From: Brachionus koreanus
Taxonomy: Eukaryota; Rotifera; Eurotatoria; Ploima; Brachionidae
Length of the DNA stretch: 64,000 nt
Assembly (NCBI GenBank): GCA_016987375.1
Contig: PJRA01000263.1
Location: forward strand, 4,737,851-4,801,850
Direction of reading: 5' to 3'
Part shown: positions 63,744 to 64,000 of the stretch, one piece after another
Position numbering within the stretch: the first letter of the stretch is position 1
How the letters are laid out: the number at the start of each line of letters is the position of its first letter
Program-made: the position numbers and the translations under genes
Notes under the pieces: generated by a model
Seen by the model: only the letters and a program-made list of their open reading frames with translations
The model's database searches: none
Told to the model about the DNA's origin: nothing

Positions 63744-64000
63744 ATGGTAAAAGAGTACTTTGGAACTTATACATTTCCATTTAATTGGGAAGCTGTTGTT
63801 TCTGGATTTTGGGTGAAATATCCGAATCCTTACAGCAAACACGTTGTTTCTGAAGATGTAGTTAGCAGATCATTAAGCGAGAATAATGTTTTAGTAACAA
63901 AAAGATTATTGGTAAAAGAAAGAAACTTTCACATGCCGAAATGGGCTGAAAAGTACGTCACTTTTAAAAATGTTTTCGTAATTGAAGAAAGCTATTGCGA
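63744..64000 (+). CDS. PRELI/MSF1-domain lipid transfer protein, PRELID1-like (5' part)
   Basis: The frame is open from the ATG at 63744 to the window end (85 codons). NWEAVVSGFWVKYPNPYSKH and SEDVV match the PRELI domain start, and MPKWAEKY matches MPRWAER of PRELID1. PRELID1 carries phosphatidic acid between mitochondrial membranes with TRIAP1. The conserved YPNPYSKHV and spacing favour PRELID1 over PRELID2/3. The 3' part lies outside the window. Confidence 0.88.
   Translation, partial: MVKEYFGTYTFPFNWEAVVSGFWVKYPNPYSKHVVSEDVVSRSLSENNVLVTKRLLVKERNFHMPKWAEKYVTFKNVFVIEESYC

Overview
The window is nuclear DNA from a small invertebrate animal. It is very A+T-rich, genes are split by many GT-AG introns of about 43-70 nt, and the gene set is metazoan (EBF/Collier, clarin, KIF14-type kinesin, dynein intermediate chain). 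The composition, the short introns and an H2A with a long acidic tail would fit a rotifer such as Brachionus. That placement is inference; no organism-specific marker was found. I rebuilt the gene models by hand by joining in-frame exons at splice sites. Reading phase closes at every junction I give, but no transcript evidence was available.

Layout. 1-5 kb: repeat ends, the one-exon coactivator gene MBF1/EDF1, and a piggyBac-like MITE. 5.1-12.6 kb: a KIF14-like kinesin in nine exons. 12.9-17.2 kb: three copies of a tRNA-Ala/tRNA-His cassette, a small membrane-protein gene, and decayed non-LTR retrotransposons. 17.4-20.1 kb (minus): cytoplasmic dynein intermediate chain. 20.7-23.8 kb: LINE debris around an H2A variant gene. 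23.8-24.7 kb (minus): ribosome-assembly factor BRX1, divergent from the P5A ATPase ATP13A1 (25.2-32.35 kb), which is followed closely by a lipase maturation factor (32.6-34.9 kb). 36.4-37.0 kb: a near-perfect inverted repeat carrying two more tRNA cassettes. 37.1-41.6 kb: a zinc transporter and a clarin-like gene, convergent, with stop codons 31 nt apart. 42.1-43.7 kb: a PWWP3-like nuclear protein, then an assembly gap. 44.3-56.9 kb: the EBF/Collier gene (50.5-52.7 kb, minus) within large noncoding flanks. 56.9-64.0 kb: RUVBL2, a class II aldolase/adducin-head protein, a METTL23-like methyltransferase, archease, a small membrane protein, and the 5' part of a PRELI/PRELID1-like gene.

Most genes are unrelated housekeeping or developmental genes. 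Thematic links: ATP13A1 and LMF both act in the ER membrane on membrane-protein or secretory folding; archease is the cofactor of the RTCB tRNA ligase, but nothing in the sequence ties it to the tRNA cassettes. BRX1 and RUVBL2 are general growth genes.

The most unusual feature is the tRNA cassette. tRNA-Ala(AGC) and tRNA-His(GTG) abut with no spacer, so the base after the Ala discriminator is exactly the G(-1) that tRNA-His requires. The cassette occurs five times in the window, identical by eye over 146 nt, in both orientations.
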